In this document: positions 41,504-49,960 of the stretch, in pieces
Position numbering within the stretch: position 1 is the stretch's first letter
Layout: every line of letters starts with the position of its first letter
Source: Terracoccus sp. 273MFTsu3.1
GTDB taxonomy: Bacteria; Actinomycetota; Actinomycetes; Actinomycetales; Dermatophilaceae
Assembly: GCF_000383675.1 (NCBI RefSeq)
Contig: NZ_KB911820.1
Coordinates: 620,001 to 684,000, forward strand
Length of the DNA stretch: 64,000 bases
Reading direction: 5' to 3'
Notes under the pieces: generated by a model
Told to the model about the DNA's origin: nothing
The model's input: only the letters and a program-made list of their open reading frames with translations
The model's database searches: none
Program-made: the position numbers and the translations under genes

Positions 41504-42844
41504 ATGGGACCGGAATGGGTCTCGATCATCGCGCTCGTCGCACTCTTCGTGATCGGCACGCTGCTGCCGATCAACATGGGAGCCCTCGCCTACGTGGCGG
41601 CCTGGCTCGTCGGGGTCTACTCGCTCGGCCTCAGCGAGAAGGAGATCCTCGGCGGCGTCAGCGGTGACCTCATCCTCACCCTGATCGGGGTCACGTACCT
41701 CTTCGCCATCGCCAAGAACAACGGCACCGTCGACCTCATCGTCAGATCCGCGGTCAAGGCGGTCGGGGGACGGGTGGCGCTCATCCCGTGGGTGATGTTC
41801 TTCGTGACGGCGCTGCTCACCGCCATCGGCGCGGCCAGCCCCGCCGCGTGCGCCATCATCGGCCCGATCGCCCTCGGTTTCGCCGGGCGCTACAAGATCA
41901 ACCCGCTCCTCATGGGCATGTTCGTCGTGCACGGCGCCCAGGGCGGCGGCTTCTCCCCGATCAGCATCTACGGCACCATCACGAACTCCGTCATGAAGGA
42001 CAACGGCCTCCCGTCGAGCGAGATGACCGTCTTCCTCGCGAGCCTCGCGGTCAACCTCCTCATGGCCGTCATCCTCTTCCTCGTCCTCGGCGGCCGCCGA
42101 CTCATGAACCAGCGCGCCGACGACCTCGGCGACGTCGACGGGCCGATGGGCGGCGACTCGATCGCCGAGGACCTCCACCGCGGCGGCGTCGGCGTCGCCA
42201 CGCGCGGTACCGGCACGATGACCGCGACCCGCACCCAGGCGCTCGGCGTCAAGCGCGACCAGGTGCTGACGCTCGTCGCCTTCACGCTCGTGGCCGTCAT
42301 CGCGCTGGCCTTCGACAAGAACATCGGCTTCGTCTCGATCACGGCCGCCGTCGTCCTCGCGATGTTCGCGCCGACCCAGCACAAGGACGCCATCAAGCAG
42401 GTCGCGTGGCCGACCGTCCTCCTCGTGGCGGGCGTGAGCACGTATGCCGCCGTGCTGACCGAGGCGAAGGCCCCCGAGTTCGTCGGCAACTGGGCGGCCG
42501 GCCTCGGCGCCGCGGTCATCGGGGCGCTCGTGCTCTGCTACGTCGGCGGTGTCGTCTCGGCGTTCGCGTCCTCGACGGCCCTGCTGCCCGTCATCATCCC
42601 GATCGCCGTGCCGCTCATCGCCAACGGCGGCATCGGCGCCGCGGCGTTCGTCGCGGCGCTCGCGATCAGCTCGACGATCGTCGACGTGAGCCCGTTCTCG
42701 ACGAACGGCGCCCTGATGCTGGCCAACCGGCCCGACACCATCAGCGAACCGGTGTACTACAAGCAGATCCTCACCTACAGCGTCATCGTGGTCGTCGCCG
42801 GCCCGTTGCTCGTGTGGGCCGCCCTGATCCTCCCCGGATGGTGA
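41504..42844 (+). CDS. Dicarboxylate transporter, MatC/SLC13-like
   Basis: 446 residues, about twelve helices. The N-half (IIALVALFVIGTLLPINMGALAYVA, VSGDLILTLIGVTYLFAIAKNNGTVDLI, GAASPAACAIIGPIALGFA) matches the MatC N-terminal domain of malonate carriers. The C-half ends in a duplicated SSTALLPVIIPIAVP...STIVDVSPFSTNGAL ion-transporter motif. It is the first gene of the FadR-controlled operon, with GGAGGAC 6 nt before the ATG. The neighbouring CoA-transferase and carboxyltransferase suggest malonate or a similar C3-C4 diacid as substrate. Confidence 0.85.
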   Translation: MGPEWVSIIALVALFVIGTLLPINMGALAYVAAWLVGVYSLGLSEKEILGGVSGDLILTLIGVTYLFAIAKNNGTVDLIVRSAVKAVGGRVALIPWVMFFVTALLTAIGAASPAACAIIGPIALGFAGRYKINPLLMGMFVVHGAQGGGFSPISIYGTITNSVMKDNGLPSSEMTVFLASLAVNLLMAVILFLVLGGRRLMNQRADDLGDVDGPMGGDSIAEDLHRGGVGVATRGTGTMTATRTQALGVKRDQVLTLVAFTLVAVIALAFDKNIGFVSITAAVVLAMFAPTQHKDAIKQVAWPTVLLVAGVSTYAAVLTEAKAPEFVGNWAAGLGAAVIGALVLCYVGGVVSAFASSTALLPVIIPIAVPLIANGGIGAAAFVAALAISSTIVDVSPFSTNGALMLANRPDTISEPVYYKQILTYSVIVVVAGPLLVWAALILPGW

Positions 42845-42848
42845 CCGA

Positions 42849-44024
42849 ATGACCGCTCATGGACCCCTCTCCGACATCGTCGTCGTCGACCTCTCCCGTG
42901 CCCTCGCGGGACCGCACGCGACGATGATGCTGGCCGACCAGGGCGCGCGCGTCATCAAGGTCGAGGCCCCCGGCCGCGGGGACGACACCCGCGGCTGGGG
43001 CCCGCCCTTCGTCGGCGAGGAGGGTCGGCGCGAGTCGACGTACTTCCTGTCGGCCAACCGCAACAAGGAGTCGATCACCCTCGACCTCAAGGACGAGGCG
43101 GACCGCGACGTGCTGCTCGCGCTCGTCGACCGGGCCGACGTGCTCGTCGAGAACTTCCGCACCGGGGTGCTCGAGCGCCTCGGCCTCGGCATCGACTCGC
43201 TCATGGAGCGCAACCCGCGGCTCGTCGTGCTGTCGATCACCGGCTTCGGCCATGACGGGCCCGAGGGCGGCCGCGCCGGCTACGACCAGATCGCCCAGGG
43301 CGAGGCCGGCGTCATGTCGCTGACCGGCTCCGGACCGGACGACCCACAGCGCGTCGGCGTGCCCATCGCCGACCTGTTGTCCGGGATGTACGGCGCCTAC
43401 GGCGTCGTCGCCGCCCTCAACGAGCGGCACCGCACCGGCCGCGGCTCCGTCGTGCGCACCTCGCTGCTCGCAGCGGTCGTCGGCGTGCACGCCTTCCAGG
43501 GCACGCGCTGGACGGTGGCCGGAGAGGTCGGCAGGTCGGCCGGGAACCACCACCCGTCGATCAGCCCCTACGGCCTCTTCCACTGCCGCGACGGCTTCGT
43601 GCAGATCGCCGTCGGCAGCGAGGGCCTCTGGCAGCGGCTGTGCGCCGCGTTCGGCCTCGACCCGGCCGCCGAGGGGCTCGCGACGAACGCCGAGCGCGTC
43701 GCCGAGCGCGAGCGGGTCATCGAGGTCGTCGAGGCGGCCTTCGCCGACTGGGACGCCGAGCCGCTGCTCGCCCGGCTCGCCGAGGTGGGCGTGCCCGCCG
43801 GCAAGGTGCGCAGCCTCGACGAGGTGTACGCGTGGGACCAGACCGCGAGCCAGGGCCTGCTCGTCGAGGTCGAGCACCCGACCCTCGGGCCGCTGACCCT
43901 GCCGGGTCCGCCGCTGCGGTTCTTCGACGGCGACGGCACCGAGGTGACGCGCCGTGACCACGACGCGCCGCCGACGCTCGACGAGGACGGCGCGGCCATC
44001 CGCGCCTGGCTGAAGGAGGAGTGA
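42849..44024 (+). CDS. Class III CoA-transferase (CaiB/BaiF family)
   Basis: 391-residue cytoplasmic enzyme moving CoA between carboxylic acids. It has VVVDLSRALAGPHATMMLADQGARVIKVE, FLSANRNKESITLDLK, VENFRTGVLERLGLG, GYDQIAQGEAGVMS and VPIADLLSGMYGAYGV, with the catalytic Asp175. It lies 4 nt after the transporter gene and its stop overlaps the next start. In context it would activate the imported acid as its CoA thioester at the expense of acetyl-CoA or succinyl-CoA. The donor and acceptor are inferred, not seen. Confidence 0.93.
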   Translation: MTAHGPLSDIVVVDLSRALAGPHATMMLADQGARVIKVEAPGRGDDTRGWGPPFVGEEGRRESTYFLSANRNKESITLDLKDEADRDVLLALVDRADVLVENFRTGVLERLGLGIDSLMERNPRLVVLSITGFGHDGPEGGRAGYDQIAQGEAGVMSLTGSGPDDPQRVGVPIADLLSGMYGAYGVVAALNERHRTGRGSVVRTSLLAAVVGVHAFQGTRWTVAGEVGRSAGNHHPSISPYGLFHCRDGFVQIAVGSEGLWQRLCAAFGLDPAAEGLATNAERVAERERVIEVVEAAFADWDAEPLLARLAEVGVPAGKVRSLDEVYAWDQTASQGLLVEVEHPTLGPLTLPGPPLRFFDGDGTEVTRRDHDAPPTLDEDGAAIRAWLKEE

Positions 44025-45475
44025 TGGCGCGCCGACCGTGGACCGCGCACGAGCTGCTCGACCTCGTGCTCGACTCCGGCTCCTTCGAGTCGTGGGACGA
44101 GCCCATCGACATCAGCGGCCAGCCCGAGGACTACCGCCTCCAGCTCGAGGCGGCGGCGGCCAGAGCCGGGACCGACGAGTCCGTGCTCACCGGGCGCGGC
44201 CTCGTCCGTGGTCGCCCCGTGGCTGTCGTCGTCAACGAGTTCCGGTTCCTCGCCGGCTCGATCGGCCGGGCCGCGGCCCAGCGGATCACGGCCGCCGTGC
44301 GGCGCGCGACCGCCGAGGGGCTGCCCGTGCTCGCCTCGACGGCCTCCGGCGGCACCCGCATGCAGGAGGGGACACCGGCGTTCATCGAGATGGTCGAGAT
44401 CTCCCGGGCACTCATGGCACACCGCGCCGCCCGGCTGCCCTACCTCGTGCACCTGCGGCACCCGACGACCGGAGGGGTGTACGCGTCGTGGGGGTCCCTC
44501 GGGCACGTGACCGTCGCCGAGCCAGGGGCGCTCGTCGGCTTCCTCGGACCCAAGGTCTACGAGGCGCTCAACGGCGTGCCCTTCCCGGCCGGCGTGCAGA
44601 CCGCCGAGAACCTCGCCGCCAAGGGGGTGCTCGACGCCGTCGTGGCCGCCGAGGACCTGCCGATGCTCGTCGACCGGGCGCTGGGCGTCCTCGTCGACGG
44701 ACCGACCCTGCCGCGTCTCGACCCCCGTGCGGGCGAGCCGAGCCGGCACCTGTCCGCCTGGCAGTCCATCGAGGTCACACGCCGTCCGGATCGCGCCGGC
44801 GTTCGTGAGCTGCTGCGCTACGGCGCGACCGGCACCTTGCGGCTGCGGGGCACCGACGAGGGGGAGCGGGACTCCACGATGCTCGTCGCGCTGACACGCC
44901 TCGACGGCCAGCCCTGCGTCCTCGTCGGCCAGGACCGCGCGCGGCAGTCGCCGACGTCGCCGATGGGGCCGGGCGCGCTGCGTGAGGCGCGGCGCGCCAT
45001 GCGTCTCGCGGAAGAGCTGGGTATGCCGCTCGTCACCGTCATCGACACCCCCGGCGCCGAGCTGTCGCCGCACGCCGAGGAGGGCGCGATCGCGGGCGAG
45101 ATCGCCCGGTGCATCGCGACCCTGACGACGATGACCGTGCCGACGGTGTCGGTCGTCCTCGGGCAGGGCTGTGGCGGAGGGGCGCTCGCGCTGCTGCCGG
45201 CCCGCGAGGTCATCGCCGCCGAGCATGCCTGGCTCTCGCCGCTCCCGCCCGAGGGTGCGAGCGCCATCGTCCACGGCGACGTGTCGCACGCCGCCGAGAT
45301 GGCCGAGCTCCAGCAGGTGGGCGTCCTCGATCTCGCCGCGCGGGGGATCGTCAGCCGCATCGTGCCCGAGCCCGTCGACGACACCGCCGCGTCGCTGGCG
45401 CTCGCGGTCGTCGCCGAGTGCGCGGCCGCGCTGCGCCGCCAGACCCATGGCGAGGCGCACGTCCTGGCGAGCTAG
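44024..45475 (+). CDS. Fused beta-alpha carboxyltransferase (AccD-AccA / MdcDE-like)
   Basis: 483 residues. The N-half (about 1-235) is a beta-type crotonase-fold carboxyltransferase (GRPVAVVVNEFRFLAGSIG, STASGGTRMQEGTPAF, YASWGSLGHVTVAEPGALVGFLGP) but lacks the N-terminal zinc ribbon of E. coli AccD. The C-half (about 255-483) is alpha-type: SPMGPGALREARRAMRLAEE, TVIDTPGAELSPHAEEGAIAGEIAR, VLGQGCGGGALALLPA. No biotin carboxylase or biotin carrier gene lies in the window. It could therefore decarboxylate an acyl-CoA such as malonyl-CoA, or serve an acetyl-CoA carboxylase encoded elsewhere. AAGGAGGA precedes ATG 44024 by 4 nt. Confidence 0.85.
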   Translation: MARRPWTAHELLDLVLDSGSFESWDEPIDISGQPEDYRLQLEAAAARAGTDESVLTGRGLVRGRPVAVVVNEFRFLAGSIGRAAAQRITAAVRRATAEGLPVLASTASGGTRMQEGTPAFIEMVEISRALMAHRAARLPYLVHLRHPTTGGVYASWGSLGHVTVAEPGALVGFLGPKVYEALNGVPFPAGVQTAENLAAKGVLDAVVAAEDLPMLVDRALGVLVDGPTLPRLDPRAGEPSRHLSAWQSIEVTRRPDRAGVRELLRYGATGTLRLRGTDEGERDSTMLVALTRLDGQPCVLVGQDRARQSPTSPMGPGALREARRAMRLAEELGMPLVTVIDTPGAELSPHAEEGAIAGEIARCIATLTTMTVPTVSVVLGQGCGGGALALLPAREVIAAEHAWLSPLPPEGASAIVHGDVSHAAEMAELQQVGVLDLAARGIVSRIVPEPVDDTAASLALAVVAECAAALRRQTHGEAHVLAS

Positions 45476-46494
45476 GGCACCCGGAGCGACGTCGGCGAGA
45501 GGAACGGGCGGAGGGGGCTCGCGTCGCCCAGGTCGGGCCACCGTCGGGCGACGCCGGCCAGCAGGTCGGCGACCTGGACCCGCGCGTCGTCGCGGGAGTC
45601 GACCGTGACGAGCCCGGCGAGCGGCGAGACGCCGTGGTCGGCCTCGCCGTCGGTGCCATGGCCGGTGCCGTCCGACAGGGCCTGCTGGAGGCGGCGGAGC
45701 CGGTCGGCGGTCAGGGCGCTCTGCTCGTCGTGGACGACGAGCACCTGCCGTCGACCCTCGCTCCACGTGAGCACGGTCTCGGCGAGAGCCGTCAGCAGGG
45801 GCTCGAGCGGTGGCGGGATCGTCCGGTCGTCGTGGACGAGGCGCGTCACGACGCCGCGGACCCTGGTCCGGGTCAGTGCCGCGAGCACGTCCCGGGCCTC
45901 GGGGTCCACCCCGAGCGCGAGAGCGTCCCTGGCGTGGAAGAACGTCTCGAGCACCCGGCGGTCGACATGGTGTCGGCGCTTGGTGCGGACGAGGTCGACG
46001 AAGGCCGAGAGAAAGGCCAGCCGCTCCGGCGCCCGTGACCGGCCGCACCGGTGGAGCGCGATGGCGGCGGGTCGTTGGTCCGCCGTCAGCCGGGTGCCGG
46101 CCGCCCACGAGGGCTCCGAGATGAAGAGGTCGACGACGCGGGTCGCGAGGAAGTACTCCTTGTCGACGACCTCGACGTGGGCACGGCCCTCGAGCCGCGA
46201 CAGCAACCACACGAGGGCCTCGTCCGCGTGCCGGCCGCGCAGCAGCTGTCCGGACTTGAGCTCGTCGAGGGACCAGCGTGAGTCGCTCCTGAGCGCCTCG
46301 ACGAGCTCGGTCGCCTCGGTGAGGCTGAGGTCGGTGCTGGCGTGCGTGAACACCGGGGTGGCGGGGTCGAGCAGGTTGCTCCCCGAGAAGCCCGACTCGT
46401 CGCAGCCGATCTCGACGACGGCGCCGGCGACATCGCCCGAGGGCGGCAGGCCGCCCTGCAGGGGAGGTCTCGATGCGCCGGCCACGCGGCCCAT
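45472..46494 (-). CDS. DUF3800-type (RNase H-like fold) protein
   Basis: 340 residues. The core begins VEIGCDESGFSGSNLLDP with the first acidic residue, followed by PVFTHASTDLSLTEATELV and SLDELKSGQLLR. It continues with VHDEQSALT and ends with SRDDARVQVADLLAGVARR. These acidic residues (Asp in CDESG, Glu in ELKS, Asp in VHDEQ and in DDARVQVADL) resemble the active-site layout of DUF3800, an RNase H-like group often found with defence or mobile genes. Function unknown. Its stop codon shares the bases CTAG with the convergent carboxyltransferase. The N-terminal ~25 residues are poorly conserved, so the start is uncertain. Confidence 0.65.
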   Translation of the reverse strand: MGRVAGASRPPLQGGLPPSGDVAGAVVEIGCDESGFSGSNLLDPATPVFTHASTDLSLTEATELVEALRSDSRWSLDELKSGQLLRGRHADEALVWLLSRLEGRAHVEVVDKEYFLATRVVDLFISEPSWAAGTRLTADQRPAAIALHRCGRSRAPERLAFLSAFVDLVRTKRRHHVDRRVLETFFHARDALALGVDPEARDVLAALTRTRVRGVVTRLVHDDRTIPPPLEPLLTALAETVLTWSEGRRQVLVVHDEQSALTADRLRRLQQALSDGTGHGTDGEADHGVSPLAGLVTVDSRDDARVQVADLLAGVARRWPDLGDASPLRPFLSPTSLRVP

Positions 46495-46651
46495 GCTCGT
46501 CCGGATGGGCCGGCCGCACCAGTGAATAGAACCGGGGCCCTCACCCGGGACGTGGCTCGGCTCGCCTACGGTGGAAGGGCCCGTCGGATCGACGGGTCCC
46601 GTGGGCGGGCTGCGACACGTCGCCGGGAGCGGGAGAGACCAGGAGGTGACG

Positions 46652-47425
46652 GTGCGCGGCGACAGGGAGCGGCAGCCGTCGGCCGACGCCGGGCTCGACC
46701 TCTACGCGGCGGCTGCCGATCTCGCCCAGCTCGTGAGCGGCCACGTCGTCGAGCTGCTGGCCGGCCGTCCGACTCCCGGCTTCCGCCGGCTCGGCGTCGG
46801 CATCGACCAGATCGACAAGGGGCTCAGGGCCCTCGAGCCTGCGGCACAGCGCAGCGTCTGGACGATGCACCCGATCCTCAGCTACGACCGGGCGAACGAG
46901 ATGACGCGGCTCGACGACCGCACCCGAAGCCGTGGCGTCGACATGCGGTGCATCACGACCGAACGCAGCCTGAACCTCTACCCCCTGCTCACCTCGGAGA
47001 TCCCGCACGTCCACTTCGGCCCGGCCCGATCGCAGTTCATCCTCGTCGACGAGTCCGTCGCTGTCGTCGGTGGGCCGCACAGCGAGGAGGGCTACCCGAC
47101 GGCGTGGCTCACGACCCGGACCGACGTGCTCACGCTGGTCCGCGCCATCTGGGACCTGACCTGGCAGCTGTCGCACCCCGGTGTCCCCGACGGCCGGAAG
47201 CCGCCCTTCACCGCCCGCCAGTGCGAGGTCGCCCGGAGGCTCGTCCTCGGAGTCAAGGACTCGGCGATCGCCCGCGACCTCGACGTGTCGCTGCGGACCG
47301 TCGCCGCCGAGGTCGCGGTGCTCATGCACACGCTCGGTGCCGTGTCCCGAGCCGAGACGGCGCACCTGCTCGCGGGTGGGAGCCATCGTCTCGACGCGGC
47401 CCGACTCCGACCGAAGGTGGAATAA
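46652..47425 (+). CDS. LuxR-type HTH regulator with a PLD-like sensor domain
   Basis: 257 residues. The C-terminal ~65 residues hold a LuxR-class helix-turn-helix (PPFTARQCEVARRLVLGVKDSAIARDLDVSLRTVAAEV). The N-terminal part (ALEPAAQRSVWTMHPILSYDRA, GVDMRCITTERSLNLYPLL, FILVDESVAVVGG) resembles the phospholipase D-like/TrmB-type sensor fold of actinobacterial LuxR proteins. The GTG at 46652 is fixed by AGGAGG at 46641-46646. A 5' leader hairpin CCCGTC-GGATC-GACGGG sits at 46580-46596. It is divergent from the DUF3800 gene; targets unknown. Confidence 0.8.
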   Translation: MRGDRERQPSADAGLDLYAAAADLAQLVSGHVVELLAGRPTPGFRRLGVGIDQIDKGLRALEPAAQRSVWTMHPILSYDRANEMTRLDDRTRSRGVDMRCITTERSLNLYPLLTSEIPHVHFGPARSQFILVDESVAVVGGPHSEEGYPTAWLTTRTDVLTLVRAIWDLTWQLSHPGVPDGRKPPFTARQCEVARRLVLGVKDSAIARDLDVSLRTVAAEVAVLMHTLGAVSRAETAHLLAGGSHRLDAARLRPKVE

Positions 47426-47449
47426 CCGAGCGGCACGCGCTGGAGGCCT

Positions 47450-48982
47450 TCAGGTCGGGGTGAAGTCGACGAGGTGCAGGTGCAGGGTACCGCCGGTGGG
47501 GGCGGGGTAGCGCCGGCCGAGTCGGGCGGGTGGTCTGCGCCGGTCCGGCTGTTCTGGCGGCTTCTGCTCGTCGGGGTCGGGGGCCGGGGCGAGTCGGGGT
47601 GCTTGTCGGGGTGGTCTCTGGGGTGGGCCGATGAGCAGGCCGGTGTCGGTGTGGAAGGTCAGCCCGTCGGGGCGGGTGGGGTCGCCGGTGAGGGTGAACT
47701 CGCCGCGGTGGTGTCCGTCGTGGTGGAACGGGCAGAGGGCGAGCAGGTTGTCGGTGTCGGTGGGTCCGCCGTCGCGCCAGTGGGTCACGTGGTGGATCTC
47801 GAGGTGGTGGGTCGATCCGCAGCCGGGGAAGCGGCAGCCGCGGTCGCGGTCGAGGACCAGGACGCGGGTGCGGTGCGGGACGACGCGCTGGGTGCGGCCC
47901 ACGTTGACGGGGTGCCCGTCGGTCTCCCAGACGGGGGTCAGGGTGCCGTCGCAGGTCAGGCCGTTCACGATCGTCTGGGGGAGGCGGGGTCGTCCGGTGA
48001 GCCAGCCGCCGTCGGTGTCGAGGTGGACCTGAACCCGGTATCTGGCGGCCCTTGCCCGACCTGCCGAGCCACCCACTGCGACAGCACGACCAGCATCACC
48101 ACCGCCGCCAGCCCCTTCTGCGCCGTGGGCATCCGTCGTGGTGGCGGCGTCGAGGGAGCGGGTGGCGAGCACGACCATGGCGTCGGCCCAGGTGATGCGG
48201 GGCCGGCCGCCGTCGGTCTCGGTCCACGTCGGGTGCAGCACGTCGCCGTTGAGCAGCTGACGGTCGGGCTCCTGCCCGTCGGGGGTCAGGGTGTGGAAGA
48301 GGTGGTCCCTGGCCTCGGCGAGCGCGGCCTCGACGAGGGCGCCGACCTCGGCCGGGGCGTCGTAGCGCAGCCGGAACCGTCCGTCGGCGTCGAGGCCCAT
48401 GCTCAGGTGCGCCGGCTCGACCGGCACCCGCTCGCACCCGACCACGACCCTGCCCGCAGCATCCTCACCGCCCGCAGCTTCCTGCGCACCCGGACCGTCC
48501 GCGCTGCCGCCACTGCTTTCGTCGGCAGGCATCTCGCCGGGCAGGCCGCGGCCGCGGTCGTCGACGCTGTCGGTCTGCAGGGTGAAGTCGTAGCGGGTGA
48601 CGGTGCGCTGCAGCTGGGTCACCGTCGCGTGCTCGGCGAACTGGGCCACGCTGGTGTCGAACGCGGCCGGGGTGTGCCGGGCCACGACCGCGGCCTGGTC
48701 CAGGCTGATCCGCCCCTCCCGCAACGCCGCGACGGTGTCGGGCAGCTCCTGGGCCCGGCGGGCGAGCAGCACGATGGAGGCCGCCTGGCCCCGCGACAGC
48801 CCCGCCCGGAGCATCAGCCAGTGCTCCGGCGAGCGCAGCCCCGCCGCCTGCCACGACCCGTCGGCCAGGACCGCGACGAGGAGGTCGACGAGCCGGGCGT
48901 GCGCGTCGTGCAGGTCGGCGCCCAGGGACGCGACGTGGTCCCAGTCCCGCTCGATCTGCTGCACGCTCCGGCTCTGCTCCAT
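47450..48982 (-). CDS. DUF222 (13E12 repeat family) HNH endonuclease-domain protein
   Basis: 510 residues. The N-terminal DUF222 domain (about 20-350, with SPEHWLMLRAGLSRGQAASIV and ISLDQAAVVARHTP) is followed by a Gly/Ala/Asp-rich variable insert (about 148-178). An HNH domain lies near residues 381-429: C383 and C388 in CRFPGC, LEIHHVTHW, GGPTDTDNLLALC, FHHDGHH. The tail is Pro/Arg-rich. This family is repeated many times in actinobacterial genomes and is linked to DNA damage responses and 13E12 elements. Nuclease activity is probable but its target is unknown. A LexA-type box overlaps its promoter, and the mRNA is predicted to be leaderless. Confidence 0.9.
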   Translation of the reverse strand: MEQSRSVQQIERDWDHVASLGADLHDAHARLVDLLVAVLADGSWQAAGLRSPEHWLMLRAGLSRGQAASIVLLARRAQELPDTVAALREGRISLDQAAVVARHTPAAFDTSVAQFAEHATVTQLQRTVTRYDFTLQTDSVDDRGRGLPGEMPADESSGGSADGPGAQEAAGGEDAAGRVVVGCERVPVEPAHLSMGLDADGRFRLRYDAPAEVGALVEAALAEARDHLFHTLTPDGQEPDRQLLNGDVLHPTWTETDGGRPRITWADAMVVLATRSLDAATTTDAHGAEGAGGGGDAGRAVAVGGSAGRARAARYRVQVHLDTDGGWLTGRPRLPQTIVNGLTCDGTLTPVWETDGHPVNVGRTQRVVPHRTRVLVLDRDRGCRFPGCGSTHHLEIHHVTHWRDGGPTDTDNLLALCPFHHDGHHRGEFTLTGDPTRPDGLTFHTDTGLLIGPPQRPPRQAPRLAPAPDPDEQKPPEQPDRRRPPARLGRRYPAPTGGTLHLHLVDFTPT

Positions 48983-48989
48983 ACCCTCA

Positions 48990-49006
48990 ATCGTACACGT
49001 GTTCGA
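48990..49006 (-). promoter_or_regulatory. SOS (LexA) box overlapping the promoter of the DUF222-HNH gene
   Basis: TCGTAC-ACGT-GTTCGA at 48991-49006 matches the actinobacterial/mycobacterial SOS consensus TCGAAC-N4-GTTCGA at 11 of 12 positions. On the minus strand the -10 hexamer TACGAT (48990-48995) lies inside the box, 7 nt before the ATG at 48982. LexA bound here would block the promoter. Confidence 0.8.
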
Positions 49007-49066
49007 ATGGAGCAGCCAGTGTTGTCCACACCGAAAGCTCTGTGCTGCAGACGAATTGGGCCAGCG

Positions 49067-49909
49067 TCACCTGAAGCGCGAGGCGAACTCGCCGGGCGTC
49101 ATGCCGGTCGCCTTGCGGAAGTCGCGGGTGAAGTGGGCCTGGTCGGCGTAGCCGAGCTCGGCCGCGATGCCGGCCAGCTCCGCGTCGGAGTCCCGCAGCC
49201 GGTCGGCCGCCTCCTGGAGCCTCCGGCGGCGGATGAGCCACTTGGGTCCGAGCCCGATCCGCTTGTGCAGCAGGCGTTGCAACGTCCGCTCGCTGATGTC
49301 GAAGCGCGCACACAGGTCATCGACCCGCAGCAGCTCGGGAGAGGTCTCGACGTCCTCGATGATGGCGTTGACGAGCAGCCCCTCGTCGTCGACCGGGAGG
49401 AGCGGCCGCAGCGCGTCCTCGACCACCTCGCGCGCCTCGGCCTGCGCCTCCGCCGAGGTCGGGTCGGGTCGCATCGCCGAACGCACCCGCCGGCTCAGAC
49501 CGATGCCGTCGAGGGTCGTCAGCGTCGACAGGTCGACGTAGCGGTCGGTCATCCGGCGCACCGGCTCGCGCGTCACGAGATGGCCCGCGGCCGGCTGCAA
49601 CATGACGCCGACGGCCCAGCCGCGCCCCGTGAGCATCTGGTGCGAGAGTCCGGACACGACGCCGTAGAAACGCGCGTAGCTGTCGGACACGACGACGAGG
49701 CAGACGGGGTACTGCAGGACCCGCTGCACCGAGTCGCGCCCCGCGGGCACGTCCCACACCGGGATCCAGAACCGTCGGGCGAGGTCTGCGAGGTCCGGCG
49801 AGACGGAGCTGCGGGCGATCGACCACGTGTGGTCCGTGGGGTCGACGAGATGGGCCCGTTCGATGTCGTCGCGGGCCGCTGTCCGTCCTGCCCCGGCAGG
49901 CGTCGTCAC
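49067..49909 (-). CDS. AraC-family transcriptional regulator
   Basis: 280 residues. The C-terminal AraC domain (about 185-280) has LRVDDLCARFDISERTLQRLLHKRIGLGPKWLIRRRRLQEA and IAAELGYADQAHFTRDFRKATGMTPGEF. The N-terminal region (RFWIPVWDVPAGRDSVQRVLQYPVCLVVV) is the DUF6597-type sensing domain common in actinobacteria. Divergent from the DinB-like gene, with a 51-nt spacer. GTG at 49909 is used; GATACT lies 9 nt upstream. The ligand is unknown. Confidence 0.88.
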   Translation of the reverse strand: MTTPAGAGRTAARDDIERAHLVDPTDHTWSIARSSVSPDLADLARRFWIPVWDVPAGRDSVQRVLQYPVCLVVVSDSYARFYGVVSGLSHQMLTGRGWAVGVMLQPAAGHLVTREPVRRMTDRYVDLSTLTTLDGIGLSRRVRSAMRPDPTSAEAQAEAREVVEDALRPLLPVDDEGLLVNAIIEDVETSPELLRVDDLCARFDISERTLQRLLHKRIGLGPKWLIRRRRLQEAADRLRDSDAELAGIAAELGYADQAHFTRDFRKATGMTPGEFASRFR

Positions 49910-49948
49910 GTGTCGGAAAGTATCAAGACCCACCGACGCCCGGCTTCC

Positions 49949-49954
49949 TACGGT
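49949..49954 (+). promoter_or_regulatory. -10 element of a leaderless promoter for the TIGR03086-like gene
   Basis: TACGGT followed by 6 nt and the ATG at 49961. Confidence 0.5.
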
Positions 49955-49960
49955 GACGGC

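Noticed and set aside
47450-48982. Insertion sequence or complete mobile element around the DUF222-HNH gene
   Set aside because: No terminal inverted repeats, target duplication or transposase seen; composition matches the neighbours.
47474-49960. A plus-strand frame of about 1,000 residues ending in the TIGR03086-like gene
   Set aside because: Its first 800 residues are antisense to the DUF222-HNH and AraC genes; only the part from 49961 is a recognisable protein.
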